A stretch of 64,000 bases of DNA, taken from contig NZ_JAGGOI010000007.1 of the NCBI RefSeq assembly GCF_018614585.1, positions 349,340-413,339 of the forward strand, in the 5' to 3' direction. The DNA comes from Streptomyces sp. ISL-1. GTDB taxonomy: Bacteria; Actinomycetota; Actinomycetes; Streptomycetales; Streptomycetaceae. Under the pieces are notes generated by a model. It was not told where the DNA came from. It was given only the letters and a program-made list of their open reading frames with translations, and ran no database searches. Made by a program: the position numbers and the translations under genes. Shown piece after piece: positions 43,462 through 52,217 of the stretch (within the stretch, counting starts at the first letter, position 1; every line of letters starts with the position of its first letter).

Positions 43462-45042
43462 GTGGGCGACGCCCCTCACTACGACGTCATCATCATCGGT
43501 ACCGGCGCCGGCGGCGGTACGCTCGCCCACCGGCTGGCCCCCTCCGGGAAACGGGTGCTCATCCTCGAGCGCGGTGACTATCTCCCGCGTGAGCGGGACA
43601 ACTGGGACTCCACCGCCGTGTTCGTCAAGGGCAAGTACCGGGCCCCGGAGTTCTGGTTCGACAAGCACGGAAACGAGTTCCCGCCCGAGGTCAACTACTA
43701 CGTGGGCGGCAACACCAAGTTCTACGGCGCGGCCCTCTTCCGGCTGCGCCCCGAGGACTTCGGCAATCTGCGCCACCACGACGGCATCTCACCCGCCTGG
43801 CCGATCCGCTACGAGGACCTGGAGCCGTACTACACCCAGGCCGAGCACCTCTACCTCGTGCATGGACGGCATGGTGAGGACCCCTTCGAAGGCCCGGCGA
43901 GCGAGCCGTACGCATATCCGCCCGTCGAGCACGAGCCGCGCATCCAGCAGCTCAGCGACGACCTCGAGAAGCGCGGACTGCACCCGTTCCATCTGCCCAT
44001 CGGCGTCAATCTGAGCCAGGATCCAGACGGCCGGGCGACCCACTCCAGCGTCTGTATCCGCTGCAACCGGGTGGACGGCTTCCCCTGTCTGGTGCGTGGC
44101 AAGTCCGACGCACAGGTGATCTGCGTCGAGCCCGCACTGCGGCACCCCAATGTCGAGATGATCACCAACGCCCGGGTGGTCAGGCTGGACACCGACGCGG
44201 CCGGGCGCAGCGTCAGCTCGGTCGTCACCCGGCTCGCGGACGACTCCGAGGCCCGGTTCGAGGCGGACATCGTGGTCGTCGCGTGCGGGGCGGTCAACTC
44301 CGCGGCCCTGCTGCTGGCATCGGCCAGCGACCAGCACCCCCGAGGGCTGGCCAACAGCTCCGACGTGGTCGGTCGGCACTACATGCGGCACAACAACCTG
44401 GCATTGATGGCCGTGTCGAAGGAACCCAACGACACCCAGTTCCAAAAGACCCTCGCCCTGCACGACTGGTACCTGGGAGCGGACGACTGGGACTACCCGC
44501 TGGGCGGCATCCAGATGCTCGGCAAGTCGGACGCCGAGCAGATCCACGGCGAGGCCCCGCGCTGGGCCGGAGCCGTGACCCCGGACATGCCGTTCGAGGT
44601 GCTGGCCCATCACGCCGTCGACTTCTGGCTGTGCGGTGAGGATCTCCCTCTCCGGGACAATCGCGTCACCCTGGACGCGGACGGCAGGATCCACCTGTCC
44701 CTCGACGAGAAGAACAACATGGCCGGGCTGAAGCGCCTGCAGCACAAACTGCAGTCGATGCTGGGCCACTTGGGCATGCACGAACACCATTTGCTTTCGC
44801 ACAGTATCTATTTGCACAAGGGCATGCCCATCGGCGCCACCGCGCACCAGGCGGGCACTGTCCGGTTCGGCGACGACCCGAACAGTTCCGCTCTGGACGT
44901 CAACTGCAAGGCCCACGACCTCGACAACCTCTATGTGGTCGACACGAGCTTCTTCCCGAGCATCGGCGCGGTCAACCCGTCGCTGACGGCCATCGCCAAC
45001 GCCTTGCGGGTCGGCGACCACATCCTGAACCGGCTGACCTGA
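43462..45042 (+). CDS. GMC family flavin oxidoreductase
   Basis: About 526 residues. FAD fold YDVIIIGTGAGGGTLAHRLA at the N-terminus, then VNYYVGGNTKFYGAALFRLR, a Cys-rich loop SVCIRCNRVDGFPC, and the C-terminal catalytic pair His in PIGATAHQAGTVRFG and Asn in FPSIGAVNPSLTAIANALR. Oxidises alcohols or sugars, passing electrons to a quinone or other acceptor. No signal peptide, and no small Tat-targeted partner subunit as in gluconate dehydrogenases. GTG at 43462 has AAGGA 11 bases upstream; GTG 43453 is possible. Downstream SDR and CydAB suggest a sugar substrate. Confidence 0.9.
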   Translation: MGDAPHYDVIIIGTGAGGGTLAHRLAPSGKRVLILERGDYLPRERDNWDSTAVFVKGKYRAPEFWFDKHGNEFPPEVNYYVGGNTKFYGAALFRLRPEDFGNLRHHDGISPAWPIRYEDLEPYYTQAEHLYLVHGRHGEDPFEGPASEPYAYPPVEHEPRIQQLSDDLEKRGLHPFHLPIGVNLSQDPDGRATHSSVCIRCNRVDGFPCLVRGKSDAQVICVEPALRHPNVEMITNARVVRLDTDAAGRSVSSVVTRLADDSEARFEADIVVVACGAVNSAALLLASASDQHPRGLANSSDVVGRHYMRHNNLALMAVSKEPNDTQFQKTLALHDWYLGADDWDYPLGGIQMLGKSDAEQIHGEAPRWAGAVTPDMPFEVLAHHAVDFWLCGEDLPLRDNRVTLDADGRIHLSLDEKNNMAGLKRLQHKLQSMLGHLGMHEHHLLSHSIYLHKGMPIGATAHQAGTVRFGDDPNSSALDVNCKAHDLDNLYVVDTSFFPSIGAVNPSLTAIANALRVGDHILNRLT

Positions 45043-45251
45043 CCGGCTGACCTGATTGGCCGGCCCGCCGGGCTGACCCGCCCGCAGGGCCGACGGTTGG
45101 GCCGACCGGGCGGAGATCGTGGGCCCAACGGCCCAACGGGAGTCCGCAGAGCGTGCCGCCCCCTGCCCGCCGGTGATTCTGTGACGAGCCGGGCTCGACC
45201 GGCGCTGCGGCACGCGGGACCGGGGGCCACGCACCGAGGAGGCAGGCCATC

Positions 45252-46091
45252 GTGAATTCCACCGCCGGCGCAACGCAGAGCGTGATCCCGGCGCACCTTC
45301 TGAAGGGACAGAAGGCGCTGGTCACCGGAGCCAATTCCGGTATCGGCATGGCGACGGCCATCGGTCTGGGCCGGGCCGGCGCCGATGTGGTCGTGAACTA
45401 TGTGGCCGACCACGACGCGGCCGAGCAAGTCGTCAAGGAGATCAAGGCATTCGGGGTGCGCGCGGCGGCGTACGAAGCCGACGTCTCCAAGGAGGACCAG
45501 GTCACCGGCATGGTCGACCGTATGGTCCAGGAGTTCGGGACGATCGACATCCTGGTGGCCAACGCGGGCCTGCAGCGGGACGCCCGGCTCACCGAGATGA
45601 CACTCGCCCAGTGGCAGAAGGTGCTGGACGTCAACCTCACCGGACAGTTCCTGTGCGCCCGCGAGGTGACGAAGGAGTTTCTGCGCCGAGGTGTCGTCCC
45701 CGAGGTGTCACGGGCCGCCGGGAAGATCATCTGCATGAGCTCGGTGCACCAGCTCATCCCCTGGGCGGGGCACGTGAACTACGCCGCCTCCAAGGGCGGC
45801 GTGCAGATGATGATGCAGACGCTGGCCCAGGAACTCGCACCCCAGAAGATCCGGGTGAACGCGGTCGCCCCAGGAGCCATCAAGACGCCCATCAACCGCA
45901 GCGCCTGGGAGACGCCCGAAGCCAGGGCCGATCTGCTGAAGCTGATCCCCTACGACCGCATCGGAGACCCCGAGGACATCGCCTACGCGGTCGTAGGCCT
46001 CGCGTCGGACCTCATGGACTACGTGGTGGGGACCACCCTCTACGTGGACGGCGGGATGACCCTCTTCCCCGGATTCGCCACCGGCGGCTGA
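45252..46091 (+). CDS. SDR family oxidoreductase, glucose 1-dehydrogenase type
   Basis: 279 residues. NAD(P) fold TGANSGIGMATAIGLGRAG, active-site Ser in SSVHQLIPW, YAASKGGVQMMMQTLAQEL supplies Tyr and Lys, NAVAPGAIKTPIN follows. Close to bacterial glucose/ribitol dehydrogenases (GdhIV type) by overall pattern. GTG at 45252 behind GAGGAGGC. Lies 210 bp after GMC. It would oxidise beta-D-glucose to gluconolactone in the cytoplasm, complementing the gluconokinase-epimerase fusion. Confidence 0.88.
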   Translation: MNSTAGATQSVIPAHLLKGQKALVTGANSGIGMATAIGLGRAGADVVVNYVADHDAAEQVVKEIKAFGVRAAAYEADVSKEDQVTGMVDRMVQEFGTIDILVANAGLQRDARLTEMTLAQWQKVLDVNLTGQFLCAREVTKEFLRRGVVPEVSRAAGKIICMSSVHQLIPWAGHVNYAASKGGVQMMMQTLAQELAPQKIRVNAVAPGAIKTPINRSAWETPEARADLLKLIPYDRIGDPEDIAYAVVGLASDLMDYVVGTTLYVDGGMTLFPGFATGG

Positions 46092-46127
46092 CCCACTCCT
46101 GAACGTCGCGAGCAGCAAAGGGCATGT

Positions 46128-47612
46128 ATGCACACCACGCTCCACCTGCTGGCGGACGCCCCGGCTCAACTGCTGCCGGCCAGACAGCTCATGGCGTTCA
46201 CCCTGGCCTCCCACATCATCCTGGTGCCGCTGGGGGTGGCGCTGCCGCTCATCACCCTGCTGATGCACTATCGCGGCCTGCGCCGCAACGACCCCGTCGC
46301 CCTGCTCCTCGCCAGACGCTGGTCGGCCGTCATGGCGGTGCAGTTCGCGATCGGCGTCGTCACCGGCACCGTCCTGTCCTTCGAGTTCGGCCTTCTCTGG
46401 CCCGGCCTGATGGGCAAGTGGGGTGACGTCTTCGGCATCGGATTCGGTGTCGAGGCGTGGGCCTTCTTCCTCGAAGCGGTGCTCATCGCCATCTATCTCT
46501 ACGGTTGGCGGAGACTGAAGCCGCGCACCCACTTCCTGCTCGCCGTGCCCCTTCCGGCGGCCGCGCTGCTCGGGGCGTTCGGAATCCTGGCGGCCAACTC
46601 GTGGATGAACACGCCCAGAGGATTCTCACTCGACTCCGCCGGCAACCCCGTCGACGTCGACATCTGGTCGGCGATCTTCACCCCGATGTTCGGGCCGCAG
46701 TACTGGCACTTCGTCGTGGCGATGCTGGTGACGGCGGGATACGTCGTCGCCGGCGTCTACGCGGTCGGTTGGCTGCGGGGCCGCCGGGACCGCTACCACC
46801 GGCTCGGCTTCACCATCCCCTTCACCGTTGCCGCGGTGCTCACCCCGGTGCAGTTCATGCTGGGCGACTCCATCGCCCGTTCGGTCTTCCACAAGCAGCC
46901 GGTGAAGTTCGCCGCGATGGAGATCGTCTGGGAGACCGACACCCATGTGCCGGAGTACATGTTCGGCCGCCTGCACCCGGACGGAAGCATCTCCGGCGGC
47001 ATCAAGATCCCCCAACTCGACTCCATCCTGGCCGGGTTCAAACCCAGCACCAAGGTGACCGGACTGACATCCGTGCCGGCGAGCGAGAGGCCGACGGCCA
47101 CCCAGGCCACCATCGCCCACTGGGCCTTCGACATCATGGTGGTGATCGGCTCGCTGCTGCTGCTCCTCGCCCTCTGCTACGGCCTGGTCTGGCTTCGGCA
47201 CCGCAGGCTGCCCGCCTCCCCGTGGTTCTTCCGCGGCGCGGCGTGCGCGGGCGTCGCCTCCGTCGTCGCCGTCGAATGCGGCTGGATCACGACCGAAGTG
47301 GGACGCCAGCCGTGGATCGTCTACCAGAACATGCGGGTCGCCGAAGCGGTGACGTCGACCCGGTCCACCAGCCTGTGGATCATGCTGGGGCTGGTGATCG
47401 TGGTGTACGTGCTGATCTTCGGATCACTGCTCGCCGTACTGCTCAAGATGCGGACCCGCTGGAGACTCGCCGACGAGCGCCGGCAGGCTGGGGAACCGGG
47501 CGAGGGACCGGAGTTGGACACGCCCTACGGGCCCCGCTCCCGGCCGCCCGCCGACGACGTACTCGCCTCCCGCGGTGCCGGTTCCGAACCGACCGAGGAC
47601 GGCCGGTCATGA
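46128..47612 (+). CDS. cydA: Cytochrome bd ubiquinol/menaquinol oxidase subunit I
   Basis: 494 residues, nine helices. The heme b595 ligand His appears in ARQLMAFTLASHIILVPLG; the short Q-loop (KQPVKFAAMEIVWETDTH) is the non-coliform form; VECGWITTEVGRQPWIVYQN is the GRQPW motif. Reduces O2 to water without pumping protons. ATG at 46128 after AGCAAAGGG. Overlaps cydB by four bases. No cydDC lies beside it, so this may be an extra oxidase on an accessory island and not the housekeeping copy. Confidence 0.95.
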   Translation: MHTTLHLLADAPAQLLPARQLMAFTLASHIILVPLGVALPLITLLMHYRGLRRNDPVALLLARRWSAVMAVQFAIGVVTGTVLSFEFGLLWPGLMGKWGDVFGIGFGVEAWAFFLEAVLIAIYLYGWRRLKPRTHFLLAVPLPAAALLGAFGILAANSWMNTPRGFSLDSAGNPVDVDIWSAIFTPMFGPQYWHFVVAMLVTAGYVVAGVYAVGWLRGRRDRYHRLGFTIPFTVAAVLTPVQFMLGDSIARSVFHKQPVKFAAMEIVWETDTHVPEYMFGRLHPDGSISGGIKIPQLDSILAGFKPSTKVTGLTSVPASERPTATQATIAHWAFDIMVVIGSLLLLLALCYGLVWLRHRRLPASPWFFRGAACAGVASVVAVECGWITTEVGRQPWIVYQNMRVAEAVTSTRSTSLWIMLGLVIVVYVLIFGSLLAVLLKMRTRWRLADERRQAGEPGEGPELDTPYGPRSRPPADDVLASRGAGSEPTEDGRS

Positions 47613-48664
47613 TGGCGGACCTCATCGGCGTGGTGCTGCTGCTCGCGGTGGCCGCCTACGCCTGCGCCGGCGGCACCGACTACGGAGCCGGATTCTGGGA
47701 CCTGGCCGCCGGCGGTGCGGAACGCGGCAAGCGTCCCAGATGGCTGATCGACCACGCCATGGCACCCGTCTGGGAGGTCAACAACGTCTGGCTGATCTTC
47801 ATCTTCGTCATCATGTGGACCGGATTCCCGACGCTGTTCCAGACCGTGTTCTCCGCGATGTGGCTGCCGCTGGCGCTCGCCGCCGTCGGCATGGTCCTGC
47901 GCGGCGCCGGGTTCGCGCTGCGTAAACCCGCCCGGCGTCTGGCCCGTCGGCGTATCTACGGGGCGGTGTTCGCGATTGCCTCGCTGCTCACGCCGTTCTT
48001 CCTCGGCGCGGCAGTCGGCGGCATCGCGTCGGGCCGGGTGTCGCCGGGGACCGAGGCCTCGGCGGACGCCTGGTCCAACCCCACCTCCATCCTGTTCGGG
48101 CTGCTCACCATCGCCTCGACGGCGTTCCTCGCGGCCGTGTTCCTGACCAGGGACGCCGCTCGCTTCGGTGCGCCCGACCTCGTCGGCTACTTCCGGCTGC
48201 GGGCGCTGGGCAGTCTCGTCGTCGTAGCCCTGCTCGGGGTGGCCGCGTTCGCCGTCACGCGCGACGACGCCCCCTATGTGTGGAACGGACTCACCGGCGG
48301 ACTCGGGCTCGCCTTCGTCATCCTGGCCGCCGTGTGTGCCGTAGCCACCGGTTGGCTTCTGCTGCGGGCGTCCGGCGTCTGGTCCCGCGTCACCGCGGTC
48401 GGCGTGGTCGCGGCGGCCGTCATCGCCTGGGGGGTCGCCCAGCGTCCCTACCTCATCCCCACGTCCCTGACCGTGGCGGAAGGCGCCGGCGCCCCAACCA
48501 CGCTGCGGTGGCTCGCCGTCGTCACTCTCGTCGCCGTGGTGCTAGTCGGCCCGGCCGTCGTCCTGCTCTACTGGCTGGACACCCACGGTGAGTTGGAACC
48601 CCTCACCGACGCCGACCTGCAGCGCAGTGGGAGCGCCCCCGGAAGCACGGGCGACGGCGACTGA
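47609..48664 (+). CDS. cydB: Cytochrome bd oxidase subunit II
   Basis: 351 residues, eight helices. Signatures AYACAGGTDYGAGFWDLAAG, APVWEVNNVWLIFIFVIMW and AQRPYLIPTSLTVAEGAGAP. Start ATG 47609 overlaps the cydA stop (ATGATG), indicating coupled synthesis. Ends in a short acidic tail. Forms the oxidase with CydA. Confidence 0.95.
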   Translation: MMADLIGVVLLLAVAAYACAGGTDYGAGFWDLAAGGAERGKRPRWLIDHAMAPVWEVNNVWLIFIFVIMWTGFPTLFQTVFSAMWLPLALAAVGMVLRGAGFALRKPARRLARRRIYGAVFAIASLLTPFFLGAAVGGIASGRVSPGTEASADAWSNPTSILFGLLTIASTAFLAAVFLTRDAARFGAPDLVGYFRLRALGSLVVVALLGVAAFAVTRDDAPYVWNGLTGGLGLAFVILAAVCAVATGWLLLRASGVWSRVTAVGVVAAAVIAWGVAQRPYLIPTSLTVAEGAGAPTTLRWLAVVTLVAVVLVGPAVVLLYWLDTHGELEPLTDADLQRSGSAPGSTGDGD

Positions 48665-48722
48665 CCGTCCGCCGCACTCGGTACGCAGGGTGTCTCCCCG
48701 GCAGGCCGCGCGCCTGAAGGCG

Positions 48723-50141
48723 TCATGCGGCCGCGGTGGCCACCCGGCCGGCCTGTACCGCGTCGATGAGGGATTGGTGGTCGCGCTCGTTCTGGTCCGC
48801 GTAACTCTCCGCGAACTCCGTCAGCGCACGGTCGAAACTGTCGCCGCCGCCCAGGTACGAGGCGATGGCGATCCGGTCCCCGGAGCGGGCGTGAGCCCGG
48901 GCCAGAGTGGCACCGCACAACTCGCCGAACACCCGCATGCCGTTCGGCACCATGATCTGGGGCTCCATGATGCCCTTCCAGTCGTGCAACTGGCGGACGT
49001 AGAAGTCCCGTCGGCGGCCGTCGATTCCCACGACCCGGTCCCAGCCCAGGAAGATGTCGCCGGCGGCCTGCATGAGGCGCTGCCCCGCGACCACGCGCTG
49101 CCCCTGGTTGTCGTACCTGCTCTCGCCGACGTGTGCGGCGAGCACCGACCGGTCGGCCTCCTTGGCCTGCAGGATCAACGGGTCCTCGTCGTCCTTGCCC
49201 AGCAGCAGAAGGATCCAGCAGCGGGTCCCGACACTGCCCACGCCGACCACCTTGCGTGCGATGTCGACCACCCGGTACTGCCCGAGCAGGTGCCTGCGGT
49301 CCGTGGGCAGGCTCCGGGCGTACCGGTCGACGAGCTTGCGGAGCTCCTTTCCGACCCAGTCGCGCTCGGTGCCGGGCACCATGTCCTCGATCGGTACGAG
49401 CAACGGCGGATCGGCGGCGAACCGGCGCTCACCGCCGTCGATCCGGCTGAGCTTCTCGTACGCTTGGAGGTTGTCCCGGGTCCGCGCCTTCGTAGTGACC
49501 TGTGACAGACGCTTACGGCCCTTCCTGGTGAGCTCCGGGTCCACCAGGGCCCTGAGCTCCTCCACATCGGCGTGGGCGTACCACACATCGAGGTTGCCCA
49601 TGTCGGCGAAGAGGCGCATCTGCTCGCGGTAGGACCGCACGGCGGCCCGGACGATCGTCGCCCGCTCCTCGTCGGTGTAGCCGTTCTCCCGTCCCGCGAT
49701 CACCAGGCTCGCGGCCAGCCGCTTGACGTCCCATTCCCAGGGGCCGGGCAGCGTCTCGTCGAAGTCGTTGATGTCGAACATCAGCCGCCGCTCGGCGGAG
49801 GCGAGCAGCCGGAAGTTCATCATGTGGGCGTCACCGCAGAGTTGGGCCGTGATCCCGGAGCGGGGGGTGGAGGCCAGATCGCCGGCCATGATCGCGGCCG
49901 CACCCCGGTAGAAGCGGAACGGTGACTCCGTCATACGCCCGTATCGGATGGGAACGAGTTCGGGCACCCGGGCGGCCGACTGCTCCTCGATCACGTCCAC
50001 CGGGTCCCGCCGCCCCGCGGCGGGCGAGAAGCCGGCATGCCTCGACCTCGGCACCTGCTTGCGGGCCACCCGGCCCCTGTCCGCCCGCTCCTGGGGCGAC
50101 AGGTGCGCCACGCCGTCGGCTGTCCGGCTGCCTTTGCTCAT
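48723..50141 (-). CDS. DUF2252 domain protein
   Basis: 472 residues of a protein-kinase-like fold: VPIRYGRMTESPFRFYRGAA, GDAHMMNFRLLASAERRLMF-DINDFDETLPGPWEWDVKRL, and SVGTRCWILLLLGKDDEDPL followed by AKEADRSVL. The DINDFDE motif is characteristic and may replace the kinase DFG. Function unknown, frequent in actinobacterial stress islands. ATG at 50141 with AGGAAG upstream; the frame extends to 50189 without support. Confidence 0.88.
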   Translation of the reverse strand: MSKGSRTADGVAHLSPQERADRGRVARKQVPRSRHAGFSPAAGRRDPVDVIEEQSAARVPELVPIRYGRMTESPFRFYRGAAAIMAGDLASTPRSGITAQLCGDAHMMNFRLLASAERRLMFDINDFDETLPGPWEWDVKRLAASLVIAGRENGYTDEERATIVRAAVRSYREQMRLFADMGNLDVWYAHADVEELRALVDPELTRKGRKRLSQVTTKARTRDNLQAYEKLSRIDGGERRFAADPPLLVPIEDMVPGTERDWVGKELRKLVDRYARSLPTDRRHLLGQYRVVDIARKVVGVGSVGTRCWILLLLGKDDEDPLILQAKEADRSVLAAHVGESRYDNQGQRVVAGQRLMQAAGDIFLGWDRVVGIDGRRRDFYVRQLHDWKGIMEPQIMVPNGMRVFGELCGATLARAHARSGDRIAIASYLGGGDSFDRALTEFAESYADQNERDHQSLIDAVQAGRVATAAA

Positions 50142-50210
50142 CGCATGCACTTCCTGTCCGGCGGGGTCACTCCAATTGTGCGTGTCCACCTACGGCTCGC
50201 ATCTCGGGGA

Positions 50211-50262
50211 ATGCCGGAACGGGATGCCGGAACGGGATGCCAAAAGGGGATGCCGGAACGGG
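50211..50262. repeat. Four 13-bp tandem repeats between divergent genes
   Basis: ATGCCGGAACGGG occurs exactly at 50211-50223, 50224-50236 and 50250-50262; the unit at 50237-50249 is ATGCCAAAAGGGG. They lie in the 240-bp region between the divergent DUF2252 and antiporter genes, a place where regulator-binding iterons would be expected. Confidence 0.85.
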
Positions 50263-50380
50263 TGAAGGCGGGTGAGCCGACCGGGTGGCCGGACCTGTGT
50301 CCGCCCGACGGAGTGGCTCGCTGTCCGCGCGATGCCGGTTCAATCCCCAAGGCGCCCGGAATCCGAGGAGAGAACCCGCT

Positions 50381-52147
50381 CTGACTGACGACGAGATCCT
50401 TCTTGGCATCGGCCTGACCGTGGTACTCGCGGTCGGCTCCCAGGTTCTGGCGAGTCGTTTGCGCGTCCCCGCGCTGATCGTGCTGCTGCCGGCCGGCTTC
50501 ACTGCCGGAGCCCTGACCGACGTCATCCATCCGGACCGGCTGCTGGGGCCGGACTTCTCGGCCCTGGTGTCGCTGTCCGTGGCGGTGATTCTCTACGACG
50601 CCGGTCTCGGACTGGATTTCCGCCACCTCACCGGCCGTGTCCGCCGGGTGGTGGGCAGGCTGCTGCTGTTCGGTGTGGTGCTCACCTGGGCGGCGACCGC
50701 GGGGCTCGCCCCGGTGCTCCTCGACGTTCCGCTCGCGGTGGCCGTGATGCTGGGCGTGATCCTCGTCGTGTCGGGGCCGACGGTCGTCGGTCCGCTGCTC
50801 GACTACGTACGCCCGACGGACAAGGTGCGGCGCATCCTGATCTGGGAGGGGTCACTGATCGACCCGGTCGGCGCCCTCCTCGGGGCCCTCGTCTTCCGCT
50901 CCCTCCTCGCGAGCAGCTTCCAGGTCGGCAAGGGATTCCTCTTCGGCGAGTTCTTCCTCAGCACAGCCGTCGGTCTCGCGGGTGGCGCGGTGGGAACCGG
51001 CTTGCTGTGGCTGGCGCTGCGCACCCTCCGGCTCGGCGAGTCGCTCGGCACGCTGGCGCAGCTCGCCACGGTGATCGCCGTGTCGGCGGGATGCGACATC
51101 GTGGTCGACGACACGGGGCTCATCGCCGCGATCGTCACCGGGCTGGCCGTCGCGAACATCCCCGGTTTCGACATGCCCGCACGCCGGCCCTTCTTCGAGA
51201 CGCTGGTCCAGCTGATCATCGGGCTGCTGTTCATCTCCATCTCGGCATCCGTCACCCCGGCGTCCGTCACCCCGGTGCTCCTTCCGGCCCTCGGCCTCAT
51301 CGCCGTCCTCGTCCTGCTGGTGAGGCCCCTCGTCGCCTACGCCTCCACCCGGGGCATGGGCCTGACCGGCGGCGAACGGGCCTTCATCGGGTGGATGGCC
51401 CCCCGCGGCATCGTCGCGGCCTCCACCGCGTCGGCCTTCTCCGCCACCCTGGTCGACAAGGGGCTGGAGGGCGCCTCCAAGATCCTGCCGGTCACCTTCC
51501 TGGTCATCGTGGGGACGGTCCTGTTGTACGCGCTGACCGCGGCGCCCGTTGCCGAGCGGCTGGGTGTCGTCAGACCTGCGCGAACCAGGCCCCTGCTGGT
51601 CGGAGGCGATCCGTGGGTGATCGACCTGGGGCGGTCCCTCAAGTCCGCGGGACTCGACGTGTTGATGTGGGCGGGACTCGAGCGGCAACGGGAGCAGATC
51701 GAAGAGGCCGGGCTCGAGCTGGCTCCGGGCGAGTTGCTGGCGACAGCCACCGACCCCGAGGCGCGGCTCGAAGGCGTCACCGCGGTGTTCCTGCTCACCG
51801 ACGACGACGATTTCAACGCGCTCGCGTCGGTCGTGGTGCAGGACAGCGTCGAGGGCCCGGTCTACCGCGTCGGCCCCCCGCACGGGAGTCATGGCGTCAT
51901 CGCCCCGTACACCGGTGGCGACATCCTGTTCGGCCGGGCCCTGGTCCGGCACACGCTGGCAGACCGGTACGGGCAAGGGGCCCGCTTCGTGGTGCTGGCC
52001 GCCGCGGATGTCCTCCCCTCCGGCCACGACACGCTGTTCGTGGTACGGGCCGACGGCCGGCTGGACCCGGTCACAGAGGACCACGCGGTCACGCCGCGCG
52101 CGGGTGACACCGTCGTGCTCCTCGGCCCCCGGACGCCGGGCCCGTGA
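50381..52147 (+). CDS. CPA-type sodium:proton antiporter with C-terminal TrkA-N-like domain
   Basis: About 588 residues. Transport domain of some 12 helices from the N-terminus: LGIGLTVVLAVGSQVLA, VILYDAGLGLDFRHL, and the acidic motif WEGSLIDPVGALLGALVF, which carries the transport Asp. From about residue 400 a nucleotide-binding-like regulatory part follows (RPLLVGGDPWVIDLGRSLKS) and a small TrkA-C end. An excellent ribosome site GAGGAGAG at 50365-50372 points to a CTG start at 50381; a GTG at 50285 with no ribosome site would add 32 residues. Divergent from DUF2252. May export Na+ or K+. Confidence 0.88.
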   Translation: MTDDEILLGIGLTVVLAVGSQVLASRLRVPALIVLLPAGFTAGALTDVIHPDRLLGPDFSALVSLSVAVILYDAGLGLDFRHLTGRVRRVVGRLLLFGVVLTWAATAGLAPVLLDVPLAVAVMLGVILVVSGPTVVGPLLDYVRPTDKVRRILIWEGSLIDPVGALLGALVFRSLLASSFQVGKGFLFGEFFLSTAVGLAGGAVGTGLLWLALRTLRLGESLGTLAQLATVIAVSAGCDIVVDDTGLIAAIVTGLAVANIPGFDMPARRPFFETLVQLIIGLLFISISASVTPASVTPVLLPALGLIAVLVLLVRPLVAYASTRGMGLTGGERAFIGWMAPRGIVAASTASAFSATLVDKGLEGASKILPVTFLVIVGTVLLYALTAAPVAERLGVVRPARTRPLLVGGDPWVIDLGRSLKSAGLDVLMWAGLERQREQIEEAGLELAPGELLATATDPEARLEGVTAVFLLTDDDDFNALASVVVQDSVEGPVYRVGPPHGSHGVIAPYTGGDILFGRALVRHTLADRYGQGARFVVLAAADVLPSGHDTLFVVRADGRLDPVTEDHAVTPRAGDTVVLLGPRTPGP

Positions 52148-52217
52148 GCCCGGTGCGGCCGCGCCGTGACGCCGGTCGCACTCGTCCTGGACGGCTGATC
52201 CGTCGTACCCGGCGCGC

